This document shows positions 1-7,933 of a stretch of 64,000 bases of DNA, piece by piece. Each line of letters opens with the position of its first letter. The stretch's first letter is position 1. The DNA comes from an uncultured Clostridia bacterium. Lineage in GTDB: Bacteria; Bacillota; Clostridia; Oscillospirales; CAG-272. The stretch covers positions 1 through 64,000 of the forward strand of contig CANRMP010000001.1 in the NCBI GenBank assembly GCA_947631765.1, read 5' to 3'. The notes beneath the pieces are model-generated. The model was not told the origin of the DNA and searched no databases. It worked only from the letters and a program-made list of their open reading frames with translations. A program made the position numbers and the translations under genes.

Positions 1-2
1 GA

Positions 3-80
3 GGGCTTGAACCTTTCTTTGTTCAAGCAGCTTATTATACTTCTTACTGTGAAGCTTCCTATTCGGAATTAATGATTTAA
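3..80 (+). CDS. C-terminal fragment of an unidentified protein
   Basis: An open frame enters from the left edge and ends at TAA 78-80, giving about 25 residues rich in Tyr, Ser and Cys. It is read mainly because a perfect hairpin (79-126) begins exactly at its stop codon, as terminators often do. A second frame starting at base 1 is also open and stops at 70-72, so the choice of frame is uncertain. No family can be recognised from this length. Confidence 0.3.
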   Translation, partial: GLEPFFVQAAYYTSYCEASYSELMI

Positions 81-126
81 AACAGCCACCAAGGACGATT
101 TTTAACGTTTGATTGGTGGCTGTTTT
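79..126 (+). terminator. 14-bp hairpin, probable terminator
   Basis: Perfect inverted repeat: arm AAAACAGCCACCAA at 79-92 pairs with TTGGTGGCTGTTTT at 113-126, with a 20-base loop. The right arm ends in four T. It separates the left-edge fragment from the acetyltransferase gene. Confidence 0.6.
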
Positions 127-157
127 GTGTATTGAAAGCACAAAGAGGATATGTCAT

Positions 158-841
158 ATGGTGAGTTACGAGAGCGAACGCGAGGCGATAGGAAACGAAT
201 ACGGCGTTATTGTTCCTTTTTTGGTAAGCGTTTATAAGGGAGAGACAATAATTGAAGCATATGACGGGGCAGAAGAACAGGTAACACGGATTCTCTCGCA
301 CTGCAACGGTTCCTATTTTTCAAAGCCATCCATTGATTATATCGACTCGCTTTTGGAACCTTACGTCAACAGTTTAGGCTATTACAGAGAGACCGCGGGA
401 AAATACAAATGGTATGAGGTGTACGGCGCCGAGTCGCTTTCACAGCTTGACTTGACAAATGTCAACGACCTTACCTGCTTTTTATCAAAAGAACATCTTT
501 CTCTTGTCAATCTTACCGAGTTTGACCTTAGTGAGCTTTTGTCGCTCCCTTATCCCGCCTCTGTTGTGATAGACAATGAGAAAATAGTATCCCTGTCCTG
601 TGTAAATCCCTGCGAAAACACGCAGAAGGTGCTTGAGCTGACTGTGGCGACCTCTCCCGAATGCAGAAGGCGCGGTTACGGTCTCTCTGCCACGTTGATG
701 CTTGCAGAGCGGCTTATAAATGACGGATATTTTGTAAATTACGTGTGCAGCAGATACAACCGCGCGTCTCTTAAACTTGCAAAAAAATGCAATTTTGCAA
801 AAATGGGCAGAATATATGCGTATACTGCCTATGCCGATTAA
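158..841 (+). CDS. GNAT-family N-acetyltransferase
   Basis: A 227-residue protein predicted to transfer an acetyl group from acetyl-CoA to an unknown amine substrate in the cytoplasm. The C-terminal third carries the GNAT acetyl-CoA signature: a beta strand ending ELTVATSPE, then RRRGYG at about residues 170-175, then a helix, and a late strand with SRYNRASLKLAKKCNF, which is typical of the last GNAT elements. The first about 110 residues show no family signature I recognise. An upstream in-frame start at 113 exists but lies inside the terminator arm, while ATG 158 has AGAGG seven bases upstream and is preferred. Nineteen bases separate it from rqcH, so co-transcription is likely. Substrate unknown. 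Confidence 0.75.
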   Translation: MVSYESEREAIGNEYGVIVPFLVSVYKGETIIEAYDGAEEQVTRILSHCNGSYFSKPSIDYIDSLLEPYVNSLGYYRETAGKYKWYEVYGAESLSQLDLTNVNDLTCFLSKEHLSLVNLTEFDLSELLSLPYPASVVIDNEKIVSLSCVNPCENTQKVLELTVATSPECRRRGYGLSATLMLAERLINDGYFVNYVCSRYNRASLKLAKKCNFAKMGRIYAYTAYAD

Positions 842-860
842 ATAAAGGTGGTGGAAAGCA

Positions 861-2609
861 ATGGCTTTTGATTCGGCAATGGTACATGCCGTTGTGTTTG
901 AGCTTAGTCAATTATTGATAAACGCAAGAGTGGACAAAATACATCAGCCCGAAAAGGACGAGGTGCATCTTCTGCTTCGAAACAACGGCGAAAATTATCG
1001 CCTTGTTATCAGTTCATCGGCAAATAATTCAAGAATACATCTTTCTACAATTCAGAAAGAAAATCCGCCTGTTCCGTATAATTTTTGCATACTTCTCAGA
1101 AAACAGCTTTCGGGCGGCAGGATAGCGTCAATAAGCCAGCTTGGGTTTGAACGTGTTGTGGTAATCACAGTCGAGTCCAAAAACGAGATGGGCTATCCTC
1201 AGATACGCCGCATTTACGCCGAGATAATGGGCAAGTACAGCAACATTATGCTCACCGACGAGGAGGACAAAATCTTAGGAGTTATAAAACCGGTCGATTT
1301 TACGACAAGTCAAAAACGTCAGGTACTGCCCGGAATGAGATATGAAATGCCCCCGCCTCAGGATAAAATATCTCCGCTCGAGGAGACAAAGGAAAATTTT
1401 TTAAAGCTTTACGGTGAGGTATATCCCGTTTCGTCGGTAGAAAAGTATATTATTTCAAGATATCAGGGGCTTTCTCGGCTTAGCGCCGGAGAAATCGCCT
1501 ACAGAAGCCGGGCAAATGACCCGATATCCCTTTGGGAATCCTTCGCCGCTTTTATCGGAATTATAAAAAACTCGGATATAACGCCGGTTGTGATATTCGA
1601 TGAAAACAAAAAGCCGATTGAGTACAGCTTTACCTTGGTGGAGCAGTACGGGAGCGGCTACGAATGCGTCACATATCAGAGCGTGAGTGAGGCAATTGAG
1701 ACCTTTTTTAGATACAGAGACAATATCGACCACACAAAACAGCGCGCAGCAGACCTTTTCAAGACCATAAACAATATAAAAAACCGTCTTAACCGCAAGA
1801 CGGTGCTGCAAAAGGACGAGCTTGAGCGCGCGGGGAAAAAGGATGAGTATAAGCTTTACGGCGATCTGATAAACGCAAATATATACGCACTGCGGCGCGG
1901 AATGGACAGGGCGATAGTTGTAAATTATTATGAGGAAGGCTGCCCTGAGATAGAAATTCCGCTTGATATAAGACTTACACCTGCGCAAAACGCCCAGATG
2001 TATTTTAAAAAATACGTCAAGGCAAGAAACGCTTCGGTAATACTTGAAAAGCAGATAGAGGAGTCGGCAAGGGAGCTTCAATACATTGAGAGCGTACTTG
2101 ACAGCTTGTTAAGGGCTAAAGGGCAGAGCGAGCTTGACGAGATAAGAACCGAGCTCGAACACTCCGGCTATCTCGGAAGGTCGGCAAAGGGCAAGAAGAA
2201 GCCTCTTCCCTATAAGCTTCAGACAAAGCCTGCCGAATACAGAACAAGCGGCGGCTACAGAGTGCTTTGCGGCAAAAACAATCTGCAAAATGATATGCTC
2301 ACTTTTAAAATTGCCTCAAAGCTTGACTGGTGGTTCCACGTCAAAAACGCGCCCGGCTCTCACGTCGTTATGTTTTGCGGCGGTGAAGAACCGTCCGAAA
2401 AGGACTTTACAGAGGCGGCGATGATCGCCGCGGTAAATTCCTCACTGTCAGACGGCAAACACATCGCCGTGGATTACACCGAGGTAAAAAACATAAAAAA
2501 ACCTTCGGGTGCTAATCCCGGTTACGTGATTTATCACACAAACTACAGCGCTTACGTCAACTCGGACGCGGAATATGTCGAAAAGCTCCGAGTCGAAAAA
2601 AACACTTAA
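861..2609 (+). CDS. rqcH: RqcH/NEMF-type ribosome quality control protein (NFACT)
   Basis: Bacterial homologue of Rqc2/NEMF, long annotated as fibronectin-binding protein FbpA. Family knowledge: RqcH binds 50S subunits with an obstructed peptidyl-tRNA, recruits tRNA-Ala and drives C-terminal alanine tailing for degradation. The 582 residues fit the family length. NFACT-N occupies about 1-250 with the EIMGKYSNI block near 120, a charged coiled-coil middle spans about 280-430, and the NFACT-R (DUF814) domain covers about 450-570 with KLDWWFHVKNAPGSHVV. At the catalytic Asp-Arg pair known from B. subtilis (D97/R98) this protein has Glu97-Arg98. ATG 861 follows a GGTGG-type ribosome site. Its stop overlaps a promoter for the next gene. 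Confidence 0.93.
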   Translation: MAFDSAMVHAVVFELSQLLINARVDKIHQPEKDEVHLLLRNNGENYRLVISSSANNSRIHLSTIQKENPPVPYNFCILLRKQLSGGRIASISQLGFERVVVITVESKNEMGYPQIRRIYAEIMGKYSNIMLTDEEDKILGVIKPVDFTTSQKRQVLPGMRYEMPPPQDKISPLEETKENFLKLYGEVYPVSSVEKYIISRYQGLSRLSAGEIAYRSRANDPISLWESFAAFIGIIKNSDITPVVIFDENKKPIEYSFTLVEQYGSGYECVTYQSVSEAIETFFRYRDNIDHTKQRAADLFKTINNIKNRLNRKTVLQKDELERAGKKDEYKLYGDLINANIYALRRGMDRAIVVNYYEEGCPEIEIPLDIRLTPAQNAQMYFKKYVKARNASVILEKQIEESARELQYIESVLDSLLRAKGQSELDEIRTELEHSGYLGRSAKGKKKPLPYKLQTKPAEYRTSGGYRVLCGKNNLQNDMLTFKIASKLDWWFHVKNAPGSHVVMFCGGEEPSEKDFTEAAMIAAVNSSLSDGKHIAVDYTEVKNIKKPSGANPGYVIYHTNYSAYVNSDAEYVEKLRVEKNT

Positions 2610-2634
2610 CACAAGGCGTTTCGGATACTATAAT
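2606..2634 (+). promoter_or_regulatory. SigA promoter for the NUDIX gene
   Basis: TTAACA at 2606-2611, a 17-base spacer, and TATAAT at 2629-2634. The -35 overlaps the rqcH stop codon, and the coding start lies about 68 bases downstream of the -10. Confidence 0.65.
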
Positions 2635-2701
2635 TTTCAATATGTAATGCTTTGACCGTGCGACAGCGGGGTCATTTATAAAGAAAGGCGGGGTGATTTT
2701 C

Positions 2702-3217
2702 ATGCAGGAGCTTTGGGACGTATATAACTCGCAGGGACAGAAAATAAACGGCAGAGTATCTATTCGCGGTATGCACGACCTTGGCAGAAACGAATATCAC
2801 CTTGTGGTGTACGTCTGGATTATAACCGGCGACAAAAAAATAATTCTTTCAAAAAGGCAGAAGGGAAGAAATTTCGGTGGCGTTTGGGAATGTACCGGCG
2901 GCTGTGTGCTTATGGGAGAAAATTCGCTTGAAGCGGCTCTGAGAGAGGTTAGGGAAGAGCTGGGGCTGCTTCTCAAGCCCGAAAACGGCGAGCATTTTAA
3001 ACGCTATCTTCGCGCCTACCCCATCGGGGCAAAGGCCATATGCGACGTGTGGGTGTTCAGACAGGACTTCGACGAAGGCGATTTGAAGCTTCAAACCGAG
3101 GAAGTGAGCGAGGCGAGGTTTGTTAAAACCGAAGAGCTTATGACCTACTTTCGCGCCGGCGAGTTTATACAACGCTATCCGTATATCAACAAGCTTCTTG
3201 AAAAATATTGCAAATGA
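2702..3217 (+). CDS. NUDIX hydrolase
   Basis: A 171-residue hydrolase of nucleoside-diphosphate-linked substrates. The complete NUDIX box (G-x5-E-x7-REVREELGL) is present at about residues 61-83, with all metal-binding glutamates intact. The N-terminus (LWDVYNSQGQ, then YHLVVYVWI) resembles the YfcD/isopentenyl-diphosphate-isomerase-like NUDIX group, whose substrates are mostly undefined. GTG 2693 is an alternative start, but ATG 2702 stands eight bases after AAAGGCGGGG and fits better. It has its own promoter and is closed by a hairpin that overlaps its stop codon, so it is probably monocistronic. Confidence 0.88.
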   Translation: MQELWDVYNSQGQKINGRVSIRGMHDLGRNEYHLVVYVWIITGDKKIILSKRQKGRNFGGVWECTGGCVLMGENSLEAALREVREELGLLLKPENGEHFKRYLRAYPIGAKAICDVWVFRQDFDEGDLKLQTEEVSEARFVKTEELMTYFRAGEFIQRYPYINKLLEKYCK

Positions 3218-3241
3218 CAGAGCTAAAATTCTCTGTCATTT
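3212..3241 (+). terminator. Hairpin terminator overlapping the NUDIX stop codon
   Basis: AAATGACAGAG (3212-3222) and CTCTGTCATTT (3231-3241) form a perfect 11-bp stem with an 8-base loop. The TGA stop lies in the left arm. The T-run afterwards is short and broken. Confidence 0.6.
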
Positions 3242-3341
3242 ACTTTTAAAAACCCCCTCTCTTTCATATATTGTATTAGCTTGTATTAGCGCAAAAGGCG
3301 GCTGACCTGCCTTGGTCACCGTAAAAAATGGGAGAGGTTAA

Positions 3342-3845
3342 ATGAAGCTTATAAAAGAAAACGAGTTTTTTGAAATAAAGCTTAGGCATATTGCGGTAAT
3401 GACCTGCAGGGTGGATTATCTTGAAATTCTTGAAGCGCCGGCAAGCGAGGAGATAAACGCCTTTCTTAAAGAGATTTCGGACAACGTGAAAGAATATGTA
3501 AAAGGACGACTTGCTGAAACAGAAACAAAGCTTTACAAATCAGATACAAGCCGTCAAAGGAGACTTTATGAAAAGGCGGTACCCTTTGTTTTTTCAATGA
3601 GAGGGGAGATTGTGTCGGACAAATATTTGAGCGTGGAAACAATAACTCTCTATCGGGAAACAAATTTTAAAAAACATATCGTTTTTTCTTTGGAGGACGG
3701 GAAGATCGAACGCATTGAACGCTTTGTAAATAGAAAAAAGGTCAAAAGGTACCGCGGTGATGATTTTAAGCTACAGAGCACTCAAATTAGCGTTTGGCAC
3801 AAAGGAAAAACCATAAAACTTAACCGAGAAGACCTTCCCGAATAG
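3342..3845 (+). CDS. Hypothetical protein, 167 aa
   Basis: No family recognised. The protein is soluble-looking and strongly charged, with no signal peptide or membrane segment. It begins with short beta-like stretches (residues 5-30), has a Lys/Glu-rich helical segment at about 35-65, and ends with several beta-prone segments rich in Lys and Arg (about 90-160), which might suit nucleic acid or membrane surface binding, though this is only an impression. ATG 3342 follows GGGAGAGG five bases upstream, which makes translation credible. It lies alone between a terminator and the promoter region of the next gene. Confidence 0.6.
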   Translation: MKLIKENEFFEIKLRHIAVMTCRVDYLEILEAPASEEINAFLKEISDNVKEYVKGRLAETETKLYKSDTSRQRRLYEKAVPFVFSMRGEIVSDKYLSVETITLYRETNFKKHIVFSLEDGKIERIERFVNRKKVKRYRGDDFKLQSTQISVWHKGKTIKLNREDLPE

Positions 3846-3861
3846 TTTTTTGACCTTGTTC

Positions 3862-3890
3862 TGTACAAAATCATATTTTTCTGTTATAAT
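3862..3890 (+). promoter_or_regulatory. Possible promoter for the DUF4830 gene
   Basis: TATAAT at 3885-3890 with a poor -35 (TGTACA, 3862-3867) at 17 bases. The -10 is exact; the -35 matches only four of six positions. Confidence 0.45.
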
Positions 3891-3993
3891 TAATAATAAG
3901 TCGGCTGTACTTTTTTATAAATCGGTAAATGAGAATATTTTTCCTTGTCGGGCAATATATTGTAGCAAGCAATCAAAGAACTTGGAGGAGAGT

Positions 3994-4467
3994 ATGTTCA
4001 TCTATTCGGTTAAAGCATCAAGCATAAAATTTTTTGGCATCTGTTTTCTTTCGGTGGCGCTTCTTGTGGCGCTTATAATCCTTGTGCCGGCATATGAGCC
4101 TGTGGGCGCCGAAGCCCTGGGAAGCGTGAGCTTTGACAAAATTAAAACAAACGAGGACAGGGTAAATTTCCTTTCCCAGTTCGGGTGGGAAGTGGACGAA
4201 ACGCCGCTTGAAAGCGAAAAAGTGACTATCCCGAGCGAGTTTGACGCGGTTTTTGTCGAGTATAACAAAATGCAGAAATCGCAGGGACTTGATCTTTCGA
4301 AATACAAACGCAAGGACGTTATGAGATACACCTATGAGGTTGAAAATTATCCGGAATACGAAGGCAGAGTTTTGGCAAATCTTCTTGTGTACAAAAATCG
4401 CGTGATAGGGGGAGACATCTGCTCGGCGTCAGCCGACGGGTTCGTTCAGACCTTTGAAGGAAAATAG
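3994..4467 (+). CDS. DUF4830 domain membrane-anchored protein
   Basis: A 157-residue protein with a single N-terminal hydrophobic segment (about residues 12-34, ICFLSVALLVALIILVP) and an extracytoplasmic domain. The domain matches my memory of DUF4830: N-R-V-N-F-L-S-Q-F-G-W-E-V-D, then IPSEFDAVFVEYNKMQKSQG, then DLSKYK and YTYEV, ending with LVYKNRVIGGDICS. The function of the domain is unknown. The open frame extends upstream to 3850, but ATG 3994 has the strong site TTGGAGGAG and begins the hydrophobic segment, so it is the likely start. The gene stands just before the rRNA methyltransferase gene. Confidence 0.75.
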   Translation: MFIYSVKASSIKFFGICFLSVALLVALIILVPAYEPVGAEALGSVSFDKIKTNEDRVNFLSQFGWEVDETPLESEKVTIPSEFDAVFVEYNKMQKSQGLDLSKYKRKDVMRYTYEVENYPEYEGRVLANLLVYKNRVIGGDICSASADGFVQTFEGK

Positions 4468-4498
4468 ATTATAACCGACATAAAAAGAAAGGGACGTT

Positions 4499-5620
4499 AT
4501 GGAATATACTTATGTTGCAACCTGCCTGTTCGGGCTTGAAAAGCTCTTGGGCGAGGAAATAAACGCTTTGGGATATAAAAGAATAGAGACTATTGACGGA
4601 CGCGTTACATTTACGGGAGACGATAGGGCAGCGGCGCGCTGTAATGTCGGACTGCGCTTTGCAGAGAGACTGTTTATAAGAATCGGTCAATTTGAAAGCG
4701 ACAGCTTCGAAAAGCTCTTTGAGGGCACTAAGGCATTGCGCTGGGAAAGCTTTATCGGCTCCCGCGACGCTTTTCCGGTCAAGGGACATGCTGTAAAAAG
4801 CAAGCTGTTCAGCATCCCCGACTGTCAGTCAATTGTCAAAAAAGCGGTGGTGGAACGGCTTAAAAAGGCATACAATATCTCATGGTTTGAAGAGAGCGGA
4901 ACAAAATATCAAATCGAATTTTTCATTTTAAACGACGTTGCAAGCCTCATGATAGATACAAGCGGCGTTGCACTCCACAAAAGAGGCTACAGACCCTTAT
5001 CAAGCGCGGCTCCGCTTCGTGAAACGCTTGCCGCCGCCCTTGCAAAGCTTTCAAGACCTCGAGAGGACGTGCTTTTTTGGGACCCTATGTGCGGTAGCGG
5101 CACGATACCAATTGAGGCGGCAATGCTTGCAAACAATATCGCGCCCGGCATTAATCGGCGCTTTGACGGCGAAAATTTTGCCTTTCTGCCTCAAAGCTTG
5201 TGGAAAGAGGCGAGAGATGAGGCAAAGGATAATATCAAAACCGACAGCAAATTTGAGGCTTACGCTTCGGATATTGACAGCGAGTGTGTAAATCTTGCGC
5301 TTGAAAACTGTCGCAAAGCGGGAGTTAATAACTGCGTTAAGGTTTTTATAAAGGACGCGCTTGAAATTACCACCGGCGGAAGAAGAGGGACGATAGTTTG
5401 CAATCCGCCATACGGCGAGAGACTTATGAGCATTCCCGAGGTCGAAGCGCTTTATGTAAAAATGGGGCGGCACTTTGCCACCCTTGATAATTGGCAGATT
5501 TATATTCTTACCTCTCACGAGGAATTTGAAAAGCTTTACGGCAGAAGAGCGGACAAGATAAGAAAGCTTTACAACGGGATGATAAGGTGTAATTATTATC
5601 AGTTTTTTAAAAAGAAATGA
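4499..5620 (+). CDS. THUMP-domain rRNA guanine-N2 methyltransferase, RlmL/YpsC-like
   Basis: A 373-residue class I SAM-dependent RNA methyltransferase. The N-terminal THUMP domain (about 1-155) binds RNA. The methyltransferase domain has the SAM-binding DPMCGSGTIPIEAA near residue 197 and the catalytic NPPYGER near 302, the signature of N2-guanine and related base methylation. By family it corresponds to B. subtilis YpsC and the RlmL half of E. coli RlmKL, which makes m2G in 23S rRNA; the exact position modified here is an inference. ATG 4499 follows AAAGGGAC. It is twelve bases from ybaK and probably co-transcribed with it. Confidence 0.9.
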   Translation: MEYTYVATCLFGLEKLLGEEINALGYKRIETIDGRVTFTGDDRAAARCNVGLRFAERLFIRIGQFESDSFEKLFEGTKALRWESFIGSRDAFPVKGHAVKSKLFSIPDCQSIVKKAVVERLKKAYNISWFEESGTKYQIEFFILNDVASLMIDTSGVALHKRGYRPLSSAAPLRETLAAALAKLSRPREDVLFWDPMCGSGTIPIEAAMLANNIAPGINRRFDGENFAFLPQSLWKEARDEAKDNIKTDSKFEAYASDIDSECVNLALENCRKAGVNNCVKVFIKDALEITTGGRRGTIVCNPPYGERLMSIPEVEALYVKMGRHFATLDNWQIYILTSHEEFEKLYGRRADKIRKLYNGMIRCNYYQFFKKK

Positions 5621-5632
5621 GGAAACACAAAT

Positions 5633-6109
5633 ATGGGCAAGGAAGTCAAGACAAACGCAATGCGAATACTCGACAGCGCCAAAGTCGAATATGAAATAAA
5701 TCTTTACGAGTGCGATGAATTTGTGGACGGCGTGCAAATTGCAAATATGCTGTCTCAGCCTTACGATATGTCCTTTAAAACTCTTGTATGTCAGGGAAAA
5801 AGCGGAGAATACTACGTTTTCGTTATTGCCGTTGATAAAGAGCTTGATCTTAAAAAATGCGCCGCCGCAGTCGGAGAAAAGTCGGTGGAGCTTATACACG
5901 TTAAGGATATAACCAAGGTCACCGGCTATATTAGAGGAGGCTGCTCGCCGCTTGGAATGAAGAAAAAATACCAAACCGTAATTGACATGTCGGCAAAGAA
6001 CAAAGACAAAATAATCATCAGCGGCGGACGTATCGGCGCGCAGATTCTCATTTCTTCGACGGACCTGCAAAGGGTGACAAATGCAATATTTTGCAGTGTA
6101 ATAAGATAA
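5633..6109 (+). CDS. ybaK: YbaK/EbsC-type Cys-tRNA(Pro) deacylase
   Basis: A 158-residue trans-editing enzyme that hydrolyses Cys-tRNA(Pro) (and related mischarged tRNAs) formed by ProRS. Family marks are the conserved lysine in SFKTLVCQG (about residues 45-53) and the glycine-rich GYIRGGCSPLGMKK block (about 101-114). The length matches E. coli YbaK (159 aa). ATG 5633 follows GAGGAAACAC. A rho-independent terminator comes right after. It follows the rRNA methyltransferase gene, so the pair is a small translation-fidelity unit. Confidence 0.92.
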   Translation: MGKEVKTNAMRILDSAKVEYEINLYECDEFVDGVQIANMLSQPYDMSFKTLVCQGKSGEYYVFVIAVDKELDLKKCAAAVGEKSVELIHVKDITKVTGYIRGGCSPLGMKKKYQTVIDMSAKNKDKIIISGGRIGAQILISSTDLQRVTNAIFCSVIR

Positions 6110-6135
6110 AAAAGCGCCGCTTTTAGTACAAAAAT

Positions 6136-6176
6136 AAGCAAAGCCGCCTTGCTTTTAGGTTGAGCTTTGCTTTTTT
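6136..6176 (+). terminator. Rho-independent terminator after ybaK
   Basis: AAGCAAAGC (6136-6144) pairs with GCTTTGCTT (6164-6172), with a 19-base loop and a run of T to 6176. It lies between convergent ybaK and the TetR gene. Confidence 0.7.
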
Positions 6177-6198
6177 GCGCCGATATATATAAAACAAT

Positions 6199-6726
6199 TT
6201 AAAGCATACTGAGCGGAGTTTCCATCATATCGCACATAAGGCGCGCCATATGATCTACAGTCTCTTTTTTGCCTTTTTTCAGCCACTCGATAAGCACGTT
6301 GTAGACCGCGCCGGCATAATAATGCCGCTTGTATATCTTGTCGCCGTCATCGCTTGAAGGCGGAAAGGTGAGGAGCATATTGCGATTTATGGCGTCAAGA
6401 ATAAGATCGCCCATATGGGCGTTATAGGCGACAATGGCAATATCGCTCAGGACTCCGAGATTTTCAAAAAGGATTTTAAAATATGCAAAGTTGTCGTTGC
6501 TGACGCCGCTTGCGGCAATAAGCTCATGAACGCTTGCGGCGATATCGTTTACATACTGAACTATTATATCGTCTTTGGATTTGTAGTTTCGGTAATAGGT
6601 CATGCGCGACATACCGGATTTATTTGCAATATCGGTAATGGTTATGGAATTGTATTCCTTAACCTTCATAAGTTCAACAAGGGCGGTTACAATACATTCT
6701 TTGGCGAGGCTGTTATACGGCGTCAT
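6199..6726 (-). CDS. TetR/AcrR-family transcriptional regulator
   Basis: A 175-residue repressor-type protein. An N-terminal helix-turn-helix (about residues 10-55) reads as a standard TetR DNA-binding domain: ITITDIANKSGMSRMTYYRNYKSKDDI, split here across the recognition helix with the invariant YYRNYKSK. The C-terminal about 120 residues are helical, of the type that binds a small ligand, with MGDLILDAI in the middle as in the TetR_C_33-like group. The start is taken at the ATG 6726 rather than the TTG two codons upstream. The gene is divergent from a sugar isomerase-like gene, and its promoter contains a near-central palindrome, which suggests autoregulation. Ligand and targets unknown. 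Confidence 0.85.
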   Translation of the reverse strand: MTPYNSLAKECIVTALVELMKVKEYNSITITDIANKSGMSRMTYYRNYKSKDDIIVQYVNDIAASVHELIAASGVSNDNFAYFKILFENLGVLSDIAIVAYNAHMGDLILDAINRNMLLTFPPSSDDGDKIYKRHYYAGAVYNVLIEWLKKGKKETVDHMARLMCDMMETPLSML

Positions 6727-6840
6727 ATACAATTTCCGCGCCTATTATAAGGCTCCCTTTCTTCAAATTTCGATTTGCGCGCTTTCTCGGTGCTTTTAGC
6801 GTAATATGAATATGCAAAGGATGAAACACTTGTCACATTT

Positions 6841-6869
6841 ATTATACAATAAAACTTTTTTATTGTCAA
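6841..6869 (-). promoter_or_regulatory. Perfect SigA promoter with embedded operator-like palindrome
   Basis: On the minus strand TTGACA (6869-6864), a 17-base spacer and TATAAT (6846-6841) match the consensus exactly. The palindrome ACAATAAAA-CTT-TTTTATTGT (6846-6866) fills the spacer and reaches into both boxes. It lies 115 bases upstream of the TetR start, as expected for an autoregulatory operator. Confidence 0.8.
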
Positions 6870-6970
6870 GCAGAAGAGAAAAATAACTAAGGCAGGGCGC
6901 AAAATACTCCCAAGGCAGCGGGCAGTTTTTTCGGCTCGGCGCAAATTCTGCTTTTTTTGCTTTTTTACAG

Positions 6971-6999
6971 TTGAAAAGCGGCTGAATATATGATATAAT
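6971..6999 (+). promoter_or_regulatory. SigA promoter for the sugar isomerase-like gene
   Basis: TTGAAA (6971-6976), 17-base spacer, TATAAT (6994-6999); coding starts 35 bases later. Confidence 0.75.
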
Positions 7000-7033
7000 T
7001 TTATAAAACATAATGGGGGGAATCAGTTAGGGT

Positions 7034-7876
7034 ATGAAATATGATTTTAAGTTTTCGGCGTTTGCCGATGAAGCGTCCTCGCTTTTTACAAGTCAGATAG
7101 AGGCGATGAAGAAAAACGGCGTTCATTATCTTGAAATGAGGGGAGTTAACGGTCGAAACGTTTCTGATATGACCGCAGACGAGGTAAGGTGCGCTGCGGT
7201 GATGTTAAAAAGAGAGGGACTTGAGGTGTGGTCGATAGGCTCTCCGATAGGCAAAATAAAAATCGGCGATAAATTCGAGCCTCATTTTGAAAGCTTTAAG
7301 CGGGTACTTGAGGCGGCGACTATTTCAGAGGCAAAATGCATAAGGCTGTTCAGCTTTTACGACGTAAAGAGCGAAGAGGGGGCAGACGAGGCGCTTGAAA
7401 GGCTGTCAAAAATGGCGGAATATGCGAAGGACAGCGGCGTTACACTCTGTCACGAGAATGAAAAGGGCATATATGGGGACAATGAAAAAACCTGTTTGAG
7501 AATACTTAAAGAGCTGCCGTCAATTAAGGCGGTATTTGATCCGGCAAACTTTATCCAGTGCGGAGTTGACACCAAAAAAGCGTGGGAGGTTCTCGCGCCC
7601 TACGTTTACTATCTGCACATTAAGGACGCCGATAAGAACGGCAGGGTAGTTCCCGCCGGTAAGGGTATCGGCAATCTGCCGTATATAATTGACAAGTTCG
7701 GCGAAAAAGGCGGAAAGGTGCTTTCTCTTGAACCGCATCTTACAATTTTCAAGGGCTTTAAAGAGCTTGAAACGGACGGAAAGAGCATTGACGCGCAAAG
7801 CTTTAGTTATCCCGACTCGGAAAGTGCGTTTGAGGCTGCCGCCTCGGCGCTAAGGGACGTTATTTGCGGTCTTTGA
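7034..7876 (+). CDS. TIM-barrel sugar phosphate isomerase/epimerase
   Basis: A 280-residue member of the AP endonuclease 2/xylose isomerase-like TIM barrel family. These enzymes isomerise or epimerise sugars or sugar acids with a divalent metal. Visible marks: LEMRGVNGRN near the first strands, LCHENEKG (His and Glu metal/catalytic site, about 138-145), AVFDPANFIQCG (Asp, about 165-176), YLHIKDAD (about 196-203), and a late Glu in VLSLEPHL. Together these supply the usual metal-binding set. ATG 7034 follows GGGGGGAA. The gene is divergent from the TetR gene and may be its target. The actual substrate cannot be told from sequence. Confidence 0.85.
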   Translation: MKYDFKFSAFADEASSLFTSQIEAMKKNGVHYLEMRGVNGRNVSDMTADEVRCAAVMLKREGLEVWSIGSPIGKIKIGDKFEPHFESFKRVLEAATISEAKCIRLFSFYDVKSEEGADEALERLSKMAEYAKDSGVTLCHENEKGIYGDNEKTCLRILKELPSIKAVFDPANFIQCGVDTKKAWEVLAPYVYYLHIKDADKNGRVVPAGKGIGNLPYIIDKFGEKGGKVLSLEPHLTIFKGFKELETDGKSIDAQSFSYPDSESAFEAAASALRDVICGL

Positions 7877-7933
7877 TACTTTGATACATAAAATTTGACA
7901 CTAAATATCACAAAAGTAATAAGGTGAAAAGCG

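Noticed and set aside
1455-2081. 208-codon minus-strand ORF
   Set aside because: It is fully inside rqcH on the opposite strand, with no start site or domain.
5051-6070. Long antisense ORF of 339 codons on the minus strand
   Set aside because: It lies opposite the well-supported RlmL-like and YbaK genes, has no ribosome site and no recognisable domain.
7877-7933. Promoter before the GLUG-metallo-hydrolase gene
   Set aside because: A TTGACA is present, but only a weak TAATAA lies at 16 bases, so read-through from the isomerase gene is equally likely.
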